Positions 6,245 to 12,792 of a DNA stretch of 17,500 bases are shown here, one piece after another. Source of the stretch: Symbiodinium natans (lineage: Eukaryota > Sar > Dinophyceae > Suessiales > Symbiodiniaceae); NCBI GenBank assembly GCA_905221605.1, contig CAJNDS010002405.1:190001-207500 (forward strand), read 5' to 3'. Both the position numbers and the translations under genes were made by a program. Within the stretch, counting starts at the first letter, position 1. Each line of letters starts with the position of its first letter. The notes under the pieces are model-generated. The model did not search any database. It worked only from the letters and a program-made list of their open reading frames with translations, and was not told the origin of the DNA.

Positions 6245-6277
6245 AACCCTAAACCCTAAACCCTAAACCCTAAACCC
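6245..6277. repeat. telomere-like CCCTAAA array
   Basis: Four and a half perfect units, ending 31 bp before the next exon. Confidence 0.92.
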
Positions 6278-6308
6278 GCTAAGCGGGCGGCAAAAAAAAC
6301 CTCATCAG

Positions 6309-6400
6309 AGGAATACCTGCTGGGCTCGCATCGAAACACCTCCGTCTCCGATGCTGTGGCCGTGGACGTCACGTCTGGCGACCTCGCACAGAGCCTCTGC
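6309..6400 (+). CDS. PhyH-like dioxygenase: GSHR exon
   Basis: After CTCATCAG the frame reads EEYLLGSHRNTSVSDAVAVD, then VTSGDLAQSLC, to TGA at 6401. Entry phase 1 fits the micro-exon at 5973. GSHR resembles the GSH segment that follows the core strands in PhyH proteins. A GT donor at 6368 (GAC|GTCACG) would end the exon after AVAVD in phase 0, matching the next exon. The minus strand is also open here (6305-6508, ending MRAQQVFL) with poorer third-position GC; I prefer the + strand because phase and motif order agree. Confidence 0.45.
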
Positions 6401-6508
6401 TGAAGCATCCCAAGCTTGGCTTGCAAATCCTTCCCCTAACCCTAGTAGTAGAGTAGTTAACCTTTTAACCTTTTTGGGGTAGTATAATCCCCTTAGGTTA
6501 CTGGACAA

Positions 6509-6619
6509 CTAAGTAACGGTCCATGTACCTATATAGTATATGCTTGGGCCTTAAAGGGGTTCCCAAACAGTAGCTTTAGTGCCCAGGTATAGACTACATA
6601 GATACATGGACCCTTAGGG
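6509..6619. mobile_element. MITE-like hairpin element, family C copy 1
   Basis: The left arm contains GGTCCATGTACCTATATAGT and a GCTTGGGCC block; the right arm mirrors them as GTGCCCAGGTATA and ATACATGGACCCTTAGGG. It aligns along its length with 14430-14538. No reading frame of its own. It lies in a presumed intron of the dioxygenase gene. Confidence 0.6.
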
Positions 6620-6793
6620 TTCACAGAGTACAAGGAACACATCGCCCTGCCCAGCAGAAGACTGTAGGTTCAGCAAGAATCCCGGCACCCTCAACCAGAA
6701 AAAGGCGATATTGTAATCACGAGGATTGCGAGCAGGGCCTTGGGCCGTGCAACAGAGCACCCTGTGGAAAAACATGATTTTTTGCCTGCGCAG

Positions 6794-6955
6794 ATCACTG
6801 GAATGGTTTCTTTGGGTCCAAATCACCACTGCCATCAGGCTTCCTCACGGTCGGAGCAGCAACAACCCTATGTGGTCCCCCTCCAAAAATCCCTGAACCC
6901 GAAATCCTACCTAGAGACTCCAAATTCCCAGGAAAAAGGGAGTCGCTGGGGAGAA
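6794..6955 (+). CDS. region open in all three + frames
   Basis: After TTGCCTGCGCAG the three + frames all stay open for about 100 nt or more (starting ITGMVSLGPNHH, SLEWFLWVQITTA and, one base upstream, DHWNGFFGSK). That may reflect an exon, but the correct frame cannot be picked. It lies between the GSHR exon and the distal-His exon. The splice model used here skips it. Confidence 0.18.
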
Positions 6956-6974
6956 CCGGTTTGGTAAGAAGATA

Positions 6975-7227
6975 ATCCTTATGAACTCTATAAAACCCTA
7001 AACCCCTAAACAACCTAACAAGCCCCATTTTACCCTAAATCACAGACCCTTTAGACCCCAAGCCCCAAAAAACCCTGTGGACCCCGAGGTTTAGCAGTAT
7101 AATGGGTTATAAGCCTGTGATCCCTATGAACCCTGTAAACCTAAACCCACCAAAAAACCTAACAAAGCCCCACAGTTAACCCCCAAGCCCCCAAAAGAAA
7201 CCCTGTGGGCCTCGAGGTTTAGCAAGT
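6975..7227. repeat. direct duplication of an intronic unit of about 110-125 bp
   Basis: Unit 1 (6975-7098) and unit 2 (7120-7227) align along their length. Both start ATCC-TATGAAC, share CCTAACAA-GCCCCA, CCCCAAGCCCC and AAACCCTGTGG, and end CGAGGTTTAGCA. Unit 2 runs directly into the catalytic exon at 7227. Confidence 0.75.
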
Positions 7228-7295
7228 GCACGGACTACGTCGTGGAGCCGGGCGACCTGATCGTCTGGAACACCCGCACGATCCACCAAATCAGA
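7227..7295 (+). CDS. PhyH-like dioxygenase: distal-His exon
   Basis: The frame reads CTDYVVEPGDLIVWNTRTIH, then QIR. PGD-hydrophobic-hydrophobic-W followed by R-T-x-H is the segment that carries the second iron-binding histidine (codon 7284-7286) in PhyH-type 2OG dioxygenases. Third positions are almost all G or C, unlike the repeat that precedes it. The acceptor is GTTTAGCAAG, at the very end of a duplicated repeat. A GC donor at 7296 keeps phase 0. The 2OG-binding arginine normally lies about ten residues after this His; here an Arg is at +3, so the true one may sit in the next exon or be missing. Confidence 0.6.
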
Positions 7296-7317
7296 GCCTT
7301 CTCCTTGTATTTTGGGA

Positions 7318-7431
7318 TGGGTTTAGGGTTTAGGGTTTAGGGTTTAGGGTTTAGGGTTTAGGGTTTAGGGTTTAGGGTTTAGGGTTTAGGGTTCAGAGCC
7401 TGGGTTCAAAATAGGGTTTAGGGTTTAGGGT
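7318..7431. repeat. longest perfect TTTAGGG array
   Basis: About ten perfect units to 7392, then GTTCAGAGCCTGGGTTC and three more units to 7430. It is bounded on the right by the end of a MITE-like element. Confidence 0.95.
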
Positions 7432-7630
7432 GGGATGTTCCCCCTTATACTACTTACTGAGGATTATGGTGCCCCTTACTACAAGATGGACTGGTACCGC
7501 CTGCAAAGGGTGCTGGGGTGTCATATCCTGGGGTTTTGAGGGCCCAAGAGCCTTAGGGTACGAACAGTCCTGAATAAGGATTATAGTGCCCCAATCCCTA
7601 TAAAGGACTGTATAAGGGGGACACATCCCA
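7431..7630. mobile_element. MITE-like element, family D copy 2
   Basis: The ends are TGGGATGTTCCCCCTTATAC and the complement of TGGGATGTGTCCCCCTTATA. Internally GAGGATTATGGTGCCCC faces AAGGATTATAGTGCCCC as direct, related sub-blocks, and ATAAAGGACTGTATAAGGGG matches the centre of the copy at 2528-2684. The left flank is a TTTAGGG array and the right flank is unrelated, so no target duplication can be seen. An open minus frame across it is a by-product. Confidence 0.62.
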
Positions 7631-7779
7631 ATTCGCATTCAACAAAAACAGTGGAGTTTGATCAGGGTTTAGGAAACCTTAACCCTAAGACCTCAACCCT
7701 AAACCAGGAAACCCTAATTCTGAACCCTTTACCCTCAACCCTAAACCCTAAGCCCTAAACCAGGGTTTAGGGATGCAAG

Positions 7780-7804
7780 AATGAGTTTAAGGAATATGCG
7801 AAAG
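7780..7804 (+). CDS. possible dioxygenase micro-exon (NEFKEYAK)
   Basis: A 25-nt island lies between GATGCAAG and the donor GTGTCT at 7805. It reads NEFKEYAK, entry phase 0, exit phase 1, compatible with the exons before and after. Very short. Confidence 0.35.
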
Positions 7805-7934
7805 GTGTCTCCTGCATTCGGTCATGGTCTTTGGGTGTCTAGGCAGGAATTCGGCGAGTGCGTTCACAGTTTCGGGTTTAGGTTTATAAGGGCTATTAAA
7901 TTGTTAACCGGCCTTCGAGTTTCGCGGAGATTAG

Positions 7935-7999
7935 GACCCCATCCATCGGGACAGTGGCCCGAGGGAACGCAGCTCCTCGTCGGCACTCTGGACGTGCGC
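7935..7999 (+). CDS. exon-like island (PHPSGQWPEGTQLLVG)
   Basis: It lies between CGGAGATTAG and the donor GTGGGT at 8000. Entry phase 1 completes a glycine codon: G, PHPSGQWPEGTQLLVG, TLDVR; exit phase 0. Strong G/C third positions. Probably a C-terminal part of the dioxygenase gene. A minus frame across it is weaker. Confidence 0.47.
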
Positions 8000-8191
8000 G
8001 TGGGTGTTGGTGAAGGGGTCTGACGTGACTTGTTCCACTAGAAGGCCAGAAACCCTAAACTCTAAGCCCCAAAATCCTAGGCACGCCATACCCGACCCTA
8101 CACGTTTTGAGACCACAAACCCTACACTGGGGATACATGCTGTGAGATTCGTCCAGCTATGCGGGTACCATAAAACTCTATAGTTCCCTAG

Positions 8192-8261
8192 AGGGGTTCT
8201 GGGGCAAGTTCGCGCAAACAGAGCTGCACAGGCAATGTCAAACGACTCCGATTTATTCTGG
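8192..8261 (+). CDS. exon-like island, frame ambiguous
   Basis: After ATAGTTCCCTAG all three + frames stay open over the island (RGSGASSRKQSCTGN, GFWGKFAQTELHRQ, GVLGQVRANRAAQAM). The first keeps the phase of the preceding exon but needs a GA donor at 8262. Coding is likely; the frame is not settled. Confidence 0.28.
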
Positions 8262-8388
8262 GACCTGATTTTAGGGTTTATTGTTAAAAGGGTTTAGGAT
8301 CTATGGTAAACCTGAATGCAATGATTGGGATTGCAGCAGTGTATAGCGTCTACGACCCCAATGTTAGGGTTCATTTTCCTAAGCTCAG

Positions 8389-8423
8389 GAGACGTGCTCA
8401 CAGCGGCACGATGGCGTGCAAAG
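8389..8423 (+). CDS. micro-exon candidate (DVLTAARWRAK)
   Basis: A 35-nt island lies between CCTAAGCTCAG and a GC donor (AAAG|GCTTGC, with the GC at 8424). It reads DVLTAARWRAK, entry phase 1, exit phase 0, which suits the exon at 9049. Confidence 0.33.
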
Positions 8424-8587
8424 GCTTGCGGGTGGGTTTCCAACATTGTGTGGACGGCAGCTTAGTATTCCGAATTCCGATGCTGGGGGTATGTGCAGGA
8501 CGTGCGTCATGCAAGAGCCCCTCAACCCTAAACCCAAATTAAGCCCCATACAAACCCTAAGCCCTACACCCTAAACCCTAAAAAACC

Positions 8588-8698
8588 ATGGGAGAAGAGG
8601 TCCTTGGCAAGATATCAAAAGGCCCTCTGCACACTATGCACCCTATAAATAATACAACCTTCATCAGGAACCCCTGCCAGCCACCGTCAACCATATAA
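8588..8698 (+). CDS. short ORF, doubtful
   Basis: ATG GGA GAA GAG opens a 36-codon frame (MGEEVLGKISKGPLHTM, then HPINNTTFIRN) to TAA at 8696. It could be an exon or a chance frame; it is not needed in the splice chain across this region. Confidence 0.22.
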   Translation: MGEEVLGKISKGPLHTMHPINNTTFIRNPCQPPSTI

Positions 8699-8699
8699 A

Positions 8700-8990
8700 C
8701 CCGAAGCCCGATTGATGAAGTCTAGAAGCCCATTCTTGCCCTACAAGTTCTATAAGCACCCTCTAAACCCTGGAAGCCCGTCAAACCATATACTATGAAG
8801 CCTATAAAGCTCTAGAAGCGTTCCCTTAGAACCCCGGAAGCTCTCCAAACCCTAAACCCTAAACCGTAAACCGTTAAACCATATACTATGAACCCAAGAA
8901 GCCCTCACAAACCCTCACAAGCCCTGCAACCCTAGAAGCCCTTCAAGGCAAAGCTGATACGCCTTTCCCTACTCTAAGAACCAGCCAGTA
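8700..8990. repeat. degenerate AGAAGCCC/CCCTAAA-derived tract
   Basis: It consists of loosely repeated CTAGAAGCCC, CTATAAAGC and CCCTCACAA motifs. AAACCATATACTATGAA occurs twice (8783-8799, 8876-8892). It looks like an old expanded variant of the telomere-like repeat. No gene is seen. Confidence 0.55.
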
Positions 8991-9002
8991 GTAAACAAGG
9001 GG

Positions 9003-9046
9003 TTGAGGGTTTAGGTTTAGGGTTTAGGGTTTAGGGTTTAGGGTTC
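9003..9046. repeat. telomere-like TTTAGGG array abutting an exon
   Basis: Six units run into GGGTTCAG, which serves as the acceptor of the exon at 9049. Confidence 0.9.
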
Positions 9047-9048
9047 AG

Positions 9049-9154
9049 CAAGTCGTAGAGGAATCGGCAGGTGCCAGTTACGCGCCCCGGGGAGCGGCGA
9101 GCTCCATCAGCGACGTGGCCGGGCACTCGCTGGAGTTGGGCCAGCCCCTGGAAG
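9049..9154 (+). CDS. exon-like island (QVVEESAGASYAPRGAAS)
   Basis: A 106-nt GC-rich island lies between GGTTCAG and a GC donor (GGAAG|GCCGGA, GC at 9155). It reads QVVEESAGASYAPRGAAS, then SISDVAGHSLELGQPLE, entry phase 0, exit phase 1. Flanked on both sides by TTTAGGG arrays, it contrasts sharply in composition. It joins in frame to the terminal exon at 9345. No domain is recognised; it is probably the C-terminal region of the dioxygenase gene. Confidence 0.5.
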
Positions 9155-9187
9155 GCCGGACTTAGGGTGGGGAGTTGGAGGATGTTT

Positions 9188-9310
9188 GAGGGTTTAGGGT
9201 TTAGGGTTTAGGGCTAGGGTTTAGGGTTTAGGGCTAGGGTTTACGGGTCTAGGGTTAAGGGTTTAGGGTCACGGGGTCTAGGCTTAAGGGTTCAGGGGTT
9301 TAGGGTTTAG
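9188..9310. repeat. TTTAGGG array with CTAGGG variants
   Basis: About 16 units with a higher-order pattern (TTTAGGGTTTAGGGCTAGGG occurs twice) and drift to TTAAGGG and GGTCTAGG. Confidence 0.9.
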
Positions 9311-9344
9311 GGCTTATAGGCTTCTGGGTTCAGAGGAGTTGCAG

Positions 9345-9463
9345 GCTTGTCTTGCGCAGCCAGATTCCGGTTTTTTGGGATTGCCGTCTTCACCAAGCCC
9401 CCGGATGAACAGGGATTGCTGAACTCACTGACGATTTCGAGTTTCCACCTCGCGGAACATTGA
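9345..9463 (+). CDS. probable terminal exon of the dioxygenase gene
   Basis: After GAGGAGTTGCAG the frame reads LSCAARFRFFGIAVFTK, then PPDEQGLLNSLTISSFH and LAEH, to TGA at 9461-9463. Entry phase 1 matches the exit of 9049-9154. FRFFGIAVFT looks like a core beta strand. The minus strand is also open (9307-9504) but less protein-like. With the preceding nine islands this closes a spliced frame. Confidence 0.48.
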
Positions 9464-9530
9464 GTGGGCGTGGTGTTTCCATGCATGCTAAGGCGATCCC
9501 TCATTCTCTAACGTACTTCGCCAATAGTTG

Positions 9531-9588
9531 AACTTTAAACGTTTTTGGCTTCCTTATTAGCAGGAACGATAAAGCTTATACTCCGTGG
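9531..9588. repeat. dispersed repeat family F, copy 1
   Basis: AACTTTAAACGTTTTTGGCT, TCCTTATTAGCAGGAACG and ATAAAGCTT align with 14223-14275. The AACTTTA/TAAAG ends are partly inverted. No coding potential. Confidence 0.5.
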
Positions 9589-9658
9589 TTTTAGGGGAAG
9601 AACGTTAAAACCTTAAAGCAAAGGATTATGGTGTTTGGGCTTGAGTTTTTTTGGGGGG

Positions 9659-9724
9659 ATGGATGCTCTGAGTCTCCCAGTCACAGCTACAAGCTGGAGC
9701 AATGCGACCGAAACAAGGGCTTAG
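9659..9724 (+). CDS. short open frame, doubtful
   Basis: It reads MDALSLPVTATSWSNATET to TAG. Another frame over the same bases is open as well. There is no convincing splice context. Confidence 0.18.
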   Translation: MDALSLPVTATSWSNATETRA

Positions 9725-9813
9725 GGTTTAGGGTACGTACTGGGCAACCTATCAAGAAAGCCACAGGATTGGATTCTTGGGCAGACCTTAACATTTTTTG
9801 GTTGGTTACATGG

Positions 9814-9970
9814 TCGCTTAATAAGGTCCCTTACCTCCTTGAGAGGGTTCTGAAGTATGGGCCCTTGGGTTTTTATGGTTCTGGGGTACATAAGGCGTGT
9901 ATAAGGGGTCCCCAGTTAGGGGCCATTATTGCGGGACTATGTCTGCCATGAACCAACCCTCTAAGAAATG
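9814..9970. repeat. dispersed repeat family A, copy 2
   Basis: It matches copies at 5009 and 11881: TAAGGTCCCTTACCTCCTTG, GAGGGTTCTGAAGTATGGGC, TATAAGGGGTCCCCAGTTAG, GGGCCATTATTG. Longer than the other copies; a GT-rich stretch is inserted near 9870. The open frame 9628-9951 runs through it and is not a gene. Confidence 0.6.
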
Positions 9971-10032
9971 GTGAAGGGCTCAACTTGTTGGCTAGAGTGT
10001 TAGGTTCAGGCCGTTTAATATGGGGTATGGGT

Positions 10033-10043
10033 GGGGGGGGGGG
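10033..10043. repeat. poly-G tract
   Basis: A run of 11 G followed by TTCTTTAAGG, reminiscent of the right arm of the foldback element at 2239-2339 (GGGGTTCTTAAG). Confidence 0.6.
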
Positions 10044-10286
10044 TTCTTTAAGGATTCAAGCAAGGGGTTTAAAAGGGTTTTGGGAGGGCGTTGTGGGGAC
10101 TTAGGGGTTTACAGGGTCTGACAGGGAGGGTTTATCTTGGCTTCGTTGGAGGCTTTAGGGTTTGTGCTTGCTTTGTAGGTTTAAGGCTCTGCAAGCAAAG
10201 TCCCACCCTGAACCCTGAACCCTGAACCCTAAACCCTAAACGCCTGTCCCGCGAGTCCATTGCCGCCAGGCCCCTATTTCCCGCAG

Positions 10287-10333
10287 CTCTTCCCAACGCG
10301 GATCGCTGAGGAGGACGCCAAGGGAACTAAGGG
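10287..10333 (+). CDS. exon-like island (LFPTRIAEEDAKGTK)
   Basis: After the strong acceptor CCCCTATTTCCCGCAG the frame reads LFPTRIAEEDAKGTK, exit phase 2, to the donor GTATGG at 10334. High G/C third positions. It joins in frame to the exon at 10591 (a glycine codon is completed). No family is recognised. Confidence 0.45.
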
Positions 10334-10580
10334 GTATGGTTATTTGTTTAGGGTCTAGGGTTTAGGGTTTAGTGTTTGTTCAAAAAAGACCGGGTTTAGG
10401 CTTTAGGGCTTAGGGTTTAGGGTTGGCCCTCAACCCTCAACCCCCCCTATACCCCAGCACAGTTCTCGAGGGGCTATCTCCTTTCGTGCTTGGAAGCAAT
10501 TTGGTCCTTAGGTGCACAAGGAATCTGCATCAGGACTCAGGAGGCCCTTAAAGCGATGTTTTGGTTGCTTACCTGAAGCT

Positions 10581-10614
10581 CCCTCCACAGCCACGTCATG
10601 CTGCGTGTGGAGGG
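10581..10614. repeat. 9-bp hairpin spanning a splice acceptor
   Basis: CCCTCCACA and TGTGGAGGG pair perfectly around a 16-nt loop. The acceptor AG at 10589-10590 lies at the loop edge, so the RNA structure could affect its use. Confidence 0.5.
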
Positions 10615-10621
10615 CCTCTGG
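10591..10621 (+). CDS. micro-exon candidate (HVMLRVEGLW)
   Basis: A 31-nt island lies between CTCCCTCCACAG and a GC donor (CTCTGG|GCTAGAG). It reads HVMLRVEGLW, entry phase 2, exit phase 0, following 10287-10333. Confidence 0.42.
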
Positions 10622-10646
10622 GCTAGAGCTGGTTGCCATGGAAATG

Positions 10647-10684
10647 TAGGGTTTAGGGTTCAGGGTGTAGGGTTTAGGGTTTAG
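10647..10684. repeat. telomere-like TTTAGGG array
   Basis: Five units with TTCAGGG and TGTAGGG variants. Confidence 0.85.
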
Positions 10685-10727
10685 GGGACCTTCGAAGCAA
10701 TTTGGGACTGTGGGACAACTGGAGATG

Positions 10728-10773
10728 CCGCGCGCGCACGCGCGCGCGCGCGGGTGTGGGTGTGTGGGTGTGT

Positions 10774-10845
<72 letters not shown>
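10728..10845. repeat. (CG)n to (GTGG/TG)n compound microsatellite
   Basis: CGCGCGCGCACGCGCG is followed by GTGTGGG units and two long (TG)n runs. Alternating purine-pyrimidine of this kind is prone to left-handed DNA. The frames through it on both strands (poly-Thr/His or Val/Cys) are artefacts. Confidence 0.95.
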
Positions 10846-10848
<3 letters not shown>

Positions 10849-10908
10849 TCTCAACAGTGTACGTAGGGTCAGGGCATAGAGTAGCTTTCTAACAACGATG
10901 TTTCCCAG

Positions 10909-10972
10909 ATTTGGTGCTAAAAAGAAAGAAGCCCATCGCATGAGGAACTCCCACCCAAAGCCCAACAAGTAG
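10909..10972 (+). CDS. probable terminal exon (FGAKKKEAHRMRNSHPKPNK)
   Basis: After ACGATGTTTCCCAG, a good acceptor, the frame reads FGAKKKEAHRMRNSHPKPNK to TAG at 10970-10972. Highly basic C-terminus. Entry phase 2 does not match the exit of 10591-10621 (phase 0), so another exon, or a different gene, must lie between. Confidence 0.45.
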
Positions 10973-11108
10973 ATCACCCCAACCTAAGCTCTAAGCCCCA
11001 GTTGGGTTGTTTGTATTCCAGGATAAACTCTAAACCCTTTTATAGCCCTATCAACCCTACACCTGAACCCTAAACCCCAGCCCAAAAGCCCCTGCGAGCA
11101 TTCCTCAG

Positions 11109-11158
11109 GAGCTCCCGCGCTCGCGCGGCGAGCTACTGAGCCGCTCCCCGGCCCCTTG
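11109..11158 (+). CDS. exon-like island, GC-rich
   Basis: A 50-nt island lies between GCATTCCTCAG and the donor GTGGAA at 11159. Frames ELPRSRGELLSRSPAP and APALARRATEPLPGPL are both open. The composition contrast supports an exon; the frame is unresolved. Confidence 0.33.
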
Positions 11159-11184
11159 GTGGAATACCCTTGTGCTGGGAGGTT

Positions 11185-11289
11185 CGGGGCACTGAGTAAG
11201 TAGGGATATTAGTACCTTACTTGGGGTTGCCAGTAACTATTAGAATAAGTGTAGTTACCTTGCTACTAATCCAACTTGCTAAGTCCCCT
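11185..11289. mobile_element. hairpin element, possibly family D copy 3
   Basis: The arms GGGGCACTGAGTAAGTAGGG and the complement of GCTACTAATCCAACTTGC, TAAGTCCCC pair imperfectly. The centre contains ACTATTAGAATAAGTG, close to ACTGTTAGAATAAGGG in the copy at 2528-2684. Confidence 0.42.
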
Positions 11290-11357
11290 GATCCTTGAAG
11301 TAGTGCTTCGGGTTTAGTATCTGGCAGTCTCATTGGCCTGGAAAAAGGGTGTCGGGG

Positions 11358-11447
11358 ATGTCTGCGTCTTTCTTCTTTGGGGGTACGCAGAGCAAGTACC
11401 TTCTCCCAATACGAAACGTTTGTTTGGGAGGAGTCGCGGCCGACTAG
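11358..11447 (+). CDS. short ORF, doubtful
   Basis: ATG opens 29 codons (MSASFFFGGTQSKYLLPIR, then NVCLGGVAAD) to TAG. A second frame over the same bases is also open, so the call is weak. No family is recognised. Confidence 0.25.
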   Translation: MSASFFFGGTQSKYLLPIRNVCLGGVAAD

Positions 11448-11470
11448 TTGGTCTAAGGGGTCAAAAGGAC

Positions 11471-11494
11471 ATATATATATATATATATATATAT
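11471..11494. repeat. (AT)12 microsatellite
   Basis: Twelve perfect AT units. Confidence 0.97.
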
Positions 11495-11582
11495 TCCTTA
11501 GAAAGCCCCAATATACTTAAGTAGCCCCCAGATAGCCCCTAAATAACCCTAAGGCCCCTTATAAGGGTCCCCCCCTTTCTAG

Positions 11583-11679
11583 ACTTGGGAACGTCCGAGG
11601 CGGGCCTGGTCCGAAACCTGCAGCCACTCGTCGATCGCTTAGTAGGCTCAGACGGCTTCGTCGCGAAGACGTATCAGCG
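11583..11679 (+). CDS. exon-like island (LGTSEAGLVRNLQPLVDR)
   Basis: After CCCCCCCTTTCTAG, an excellent pyrimidine tract and acceptor, the frame reads LGTSEAGLVRNLQPLVDR, then LVGSDGFVAKTYQ. It ends at the donor GTGATG (11680) or at TGA (11681-11683) as a terminal exon. Amphipathic, protein-like, G/C third positions. No family is recognised. Confidence 0.5.
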
Positions 11680-11732
11680 GTGATGGACGAAAAGGTTACC
11701 TAAACCCCAACCCCCTAGCTCCCTAACTCCCT

Positions 11733-11830
11733 AAACTCTAAACCCTAAACCCTAAACCCTGAAACCTAAACCCCTAAACCCCTAAGCCCCTTAACCCCTA
11801 AACCCTGAAACCTAAACCCTAAACCCCCTA
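11733..11830. repeat. degenerate CCCTAAA/CCCCTAAA array
   Basis: About 13 units mixing CCCTAAA, CCCCTAAA, CCCTGAAA and CCCCTTAA. Confidence 0.9.
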
Positions 11831-11880
11831 AAGGTTCTTGCGGCAACTTGGGCTGCCAGGTTCCTAGAGTCGTTCATGCG

Positions 11881-11972
11881 CCCTTAACATGGTCCCTACT
11901 GTAACCTCCGTTAAAGGGTTCTGAAGTATGGGCCCTTAATTTGTGTAGGGTATAGAAGGGGGCACCATTTTT
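11881..11972. repeat. dispersed repeat family A, copy 3
   Basis: CCCTTAACATGGTCCCTACT, TTAAAGGGTTCTGAAGTATG, GGCCCTTAATTTGTGTAGGG, TATAGAAGGGGGCACC. Nearest in sequence to the copy at 9814 and the fragment at 14995. Confidence 0.6.
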
Positions 11973-12073
11973 TGTGCGGTAGTTTAGGGTTTGAGGTTTC
12001 AGGGTTGGGGTAGAGGCTTCAGGGTTTGGCGTTTAGGGTTCAGAATTACTTAGTGAGTTTGGAACCCTAAGTG

Positions 12074-12141
12074 GTCCCTTAAAGGGGTGGTATGTGGCTA
12101 GTTGATTCTTGGAGGGGGTAGCGTGTAGTCCCTTAAAGGGT
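12074..12141. repeat. two near-palindromic blocks
   Basis: GTCCCTTAAAGGG occurs at 12073-12085 and 12128-12140. Each block is almost its own reverse complement. No gene is seen from about 11980 to 12790 apart from repeats. Confidence 0.5.
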
Positions 12142-12167
12142 AGAATTCGGGGGATATTATAAGGCAC

Positions 12168-12213
12168 CTAAACCCTAAACCCTAAACCTTAAACCTTAAA
12201 CCCTAAACCCTAA
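12168..12213. repeat. telomere-like CCCTAAA array
   Basis: Six units, two of them CCTTAAA. Confidence 0.9.
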
Positions 12214-12264
12214 CTCCCTCATTCCCTACTTAAGAACCAGCAGGGTGGCTCGGACCCAGAGTTG

Positions 12265-12401
12265 GCCCTCATTCCCCTCTTTTTCAAGGGTTTCGGTTAA
12301 GCCCCTTTAAGCCAACAAGGGGCACTGTTTTTTATTCCTAGGGTTTATAGGGTTTAGGGTTTAAGGTTTAGGGTGTATTCCTAGGTTACGCTTGGGTCAA
12401 G
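12265..12401. repeat. dispersed repeat family B, copy 2, interrupted
   Basis: It aligns with 3084-3186 but is split by a telomere-like block at 12342-12376. TATTCCTAGG stands on both sides of that block (12333-12342 and 12376-12385), where the other copies have the site once. Confidence 0.65.
12342..12376. mobile_element. 35-bp telomere-like insertion with direct duplication
   Basis: GGTTTATAGGGTTTAGGG followed by TTTAAGGTTTAGGGTGT makes up the insert. The flanking direct repeat is ATTCCTAG (8 bp, or 10 bp counting shared edges). Uninterrupted sites are at 3153-3160 and 3253-3260. Confidence 0.6.
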
Positions 12402-12454
12402 CAAGGTTGCCTAAGTAATCCCGAGTGATGAAGCACCGCAGCCTGAGTTTTGAA

Positions 12455-12490
12455 ACCCCCTAACCCTAAACCCTAAACCCTAAGCCCTAT
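12455..12490. repeat. telomere-like CCCTAAA array
   Basis: Four units following CCCCCTAACC. Confidence 0.88.
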
Positions 12491-12589
12491 GCCGCAGGCC
12501 CTTCTGCGCGCACACCCTATAAATCCCCAAAGCGGGAACTGCAGCCCTAAACCCTACACTACAACTCCAAGACCTATCAACAAACAACC

Positions 12590-12725
12590 AAGAGCCCTAG
12601 AACCCTAAGACTCTAAGACTCTGAGAAGACCCTAAGACCTGGAGCCCTACAGCCCCTAAGACCCTAAGACCTAGAAGCTCTAAACCCCCTAAGGCCCTAA
12701 GACCTAGCAGCCCCAAAGGCCCTCA
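12590..12725. repeat. degenerate CCCTAAGACCT tandem tract
   Basis: Loose units of CCCTAAGACCTAGAAG and CTCTAAGACTCT. Like 8700-8990 it looks like a drifted derivative of the telomere-like repeat. No coding signal. Confidence 0.6.
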
Positions 12726-12738
12726 TCTGCTCTTCTGA

Positions 12739-12773
12739 CCCTAAACCCTAAACCCTAAACCCTAAACCCTAAA
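12739..12773. repeat. telomere-like CCCTAAA array
   Basis: Five perfect units, ending 20 bp before an exon-like island. Confidence 0.93.
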
Positions 12774-12792
12774 CTCCTTTCGGCTCGAGCAG

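Noticed and set aside
7318-7431. A true chromosome end
   Set aside because: Sequence continues on both sides and telomere-like blocks occur in both orientations throughout; these are interstitial.
7318-7431. CRISPR array or bacterial direct repeats
   Set aside because: The unit is 7 bp without unique spacers of constant length, and the rest of the window looks eukaryotic.
7931-8116. Minus-strand 61-codon frame over 7935-7999
   Set aside because: Its right half is translated telomere-like repeat; the + strand exon has matching phases on both sides.
10681-10977. Minus-strand 98-codon frame and + strand 60-codon frame rich in His/Thr or Val/Cys
   Set aside because: They are translations of the (CG)n/(TG)n microsatellite; a better + strand terminal exon lies at 10909-10972.
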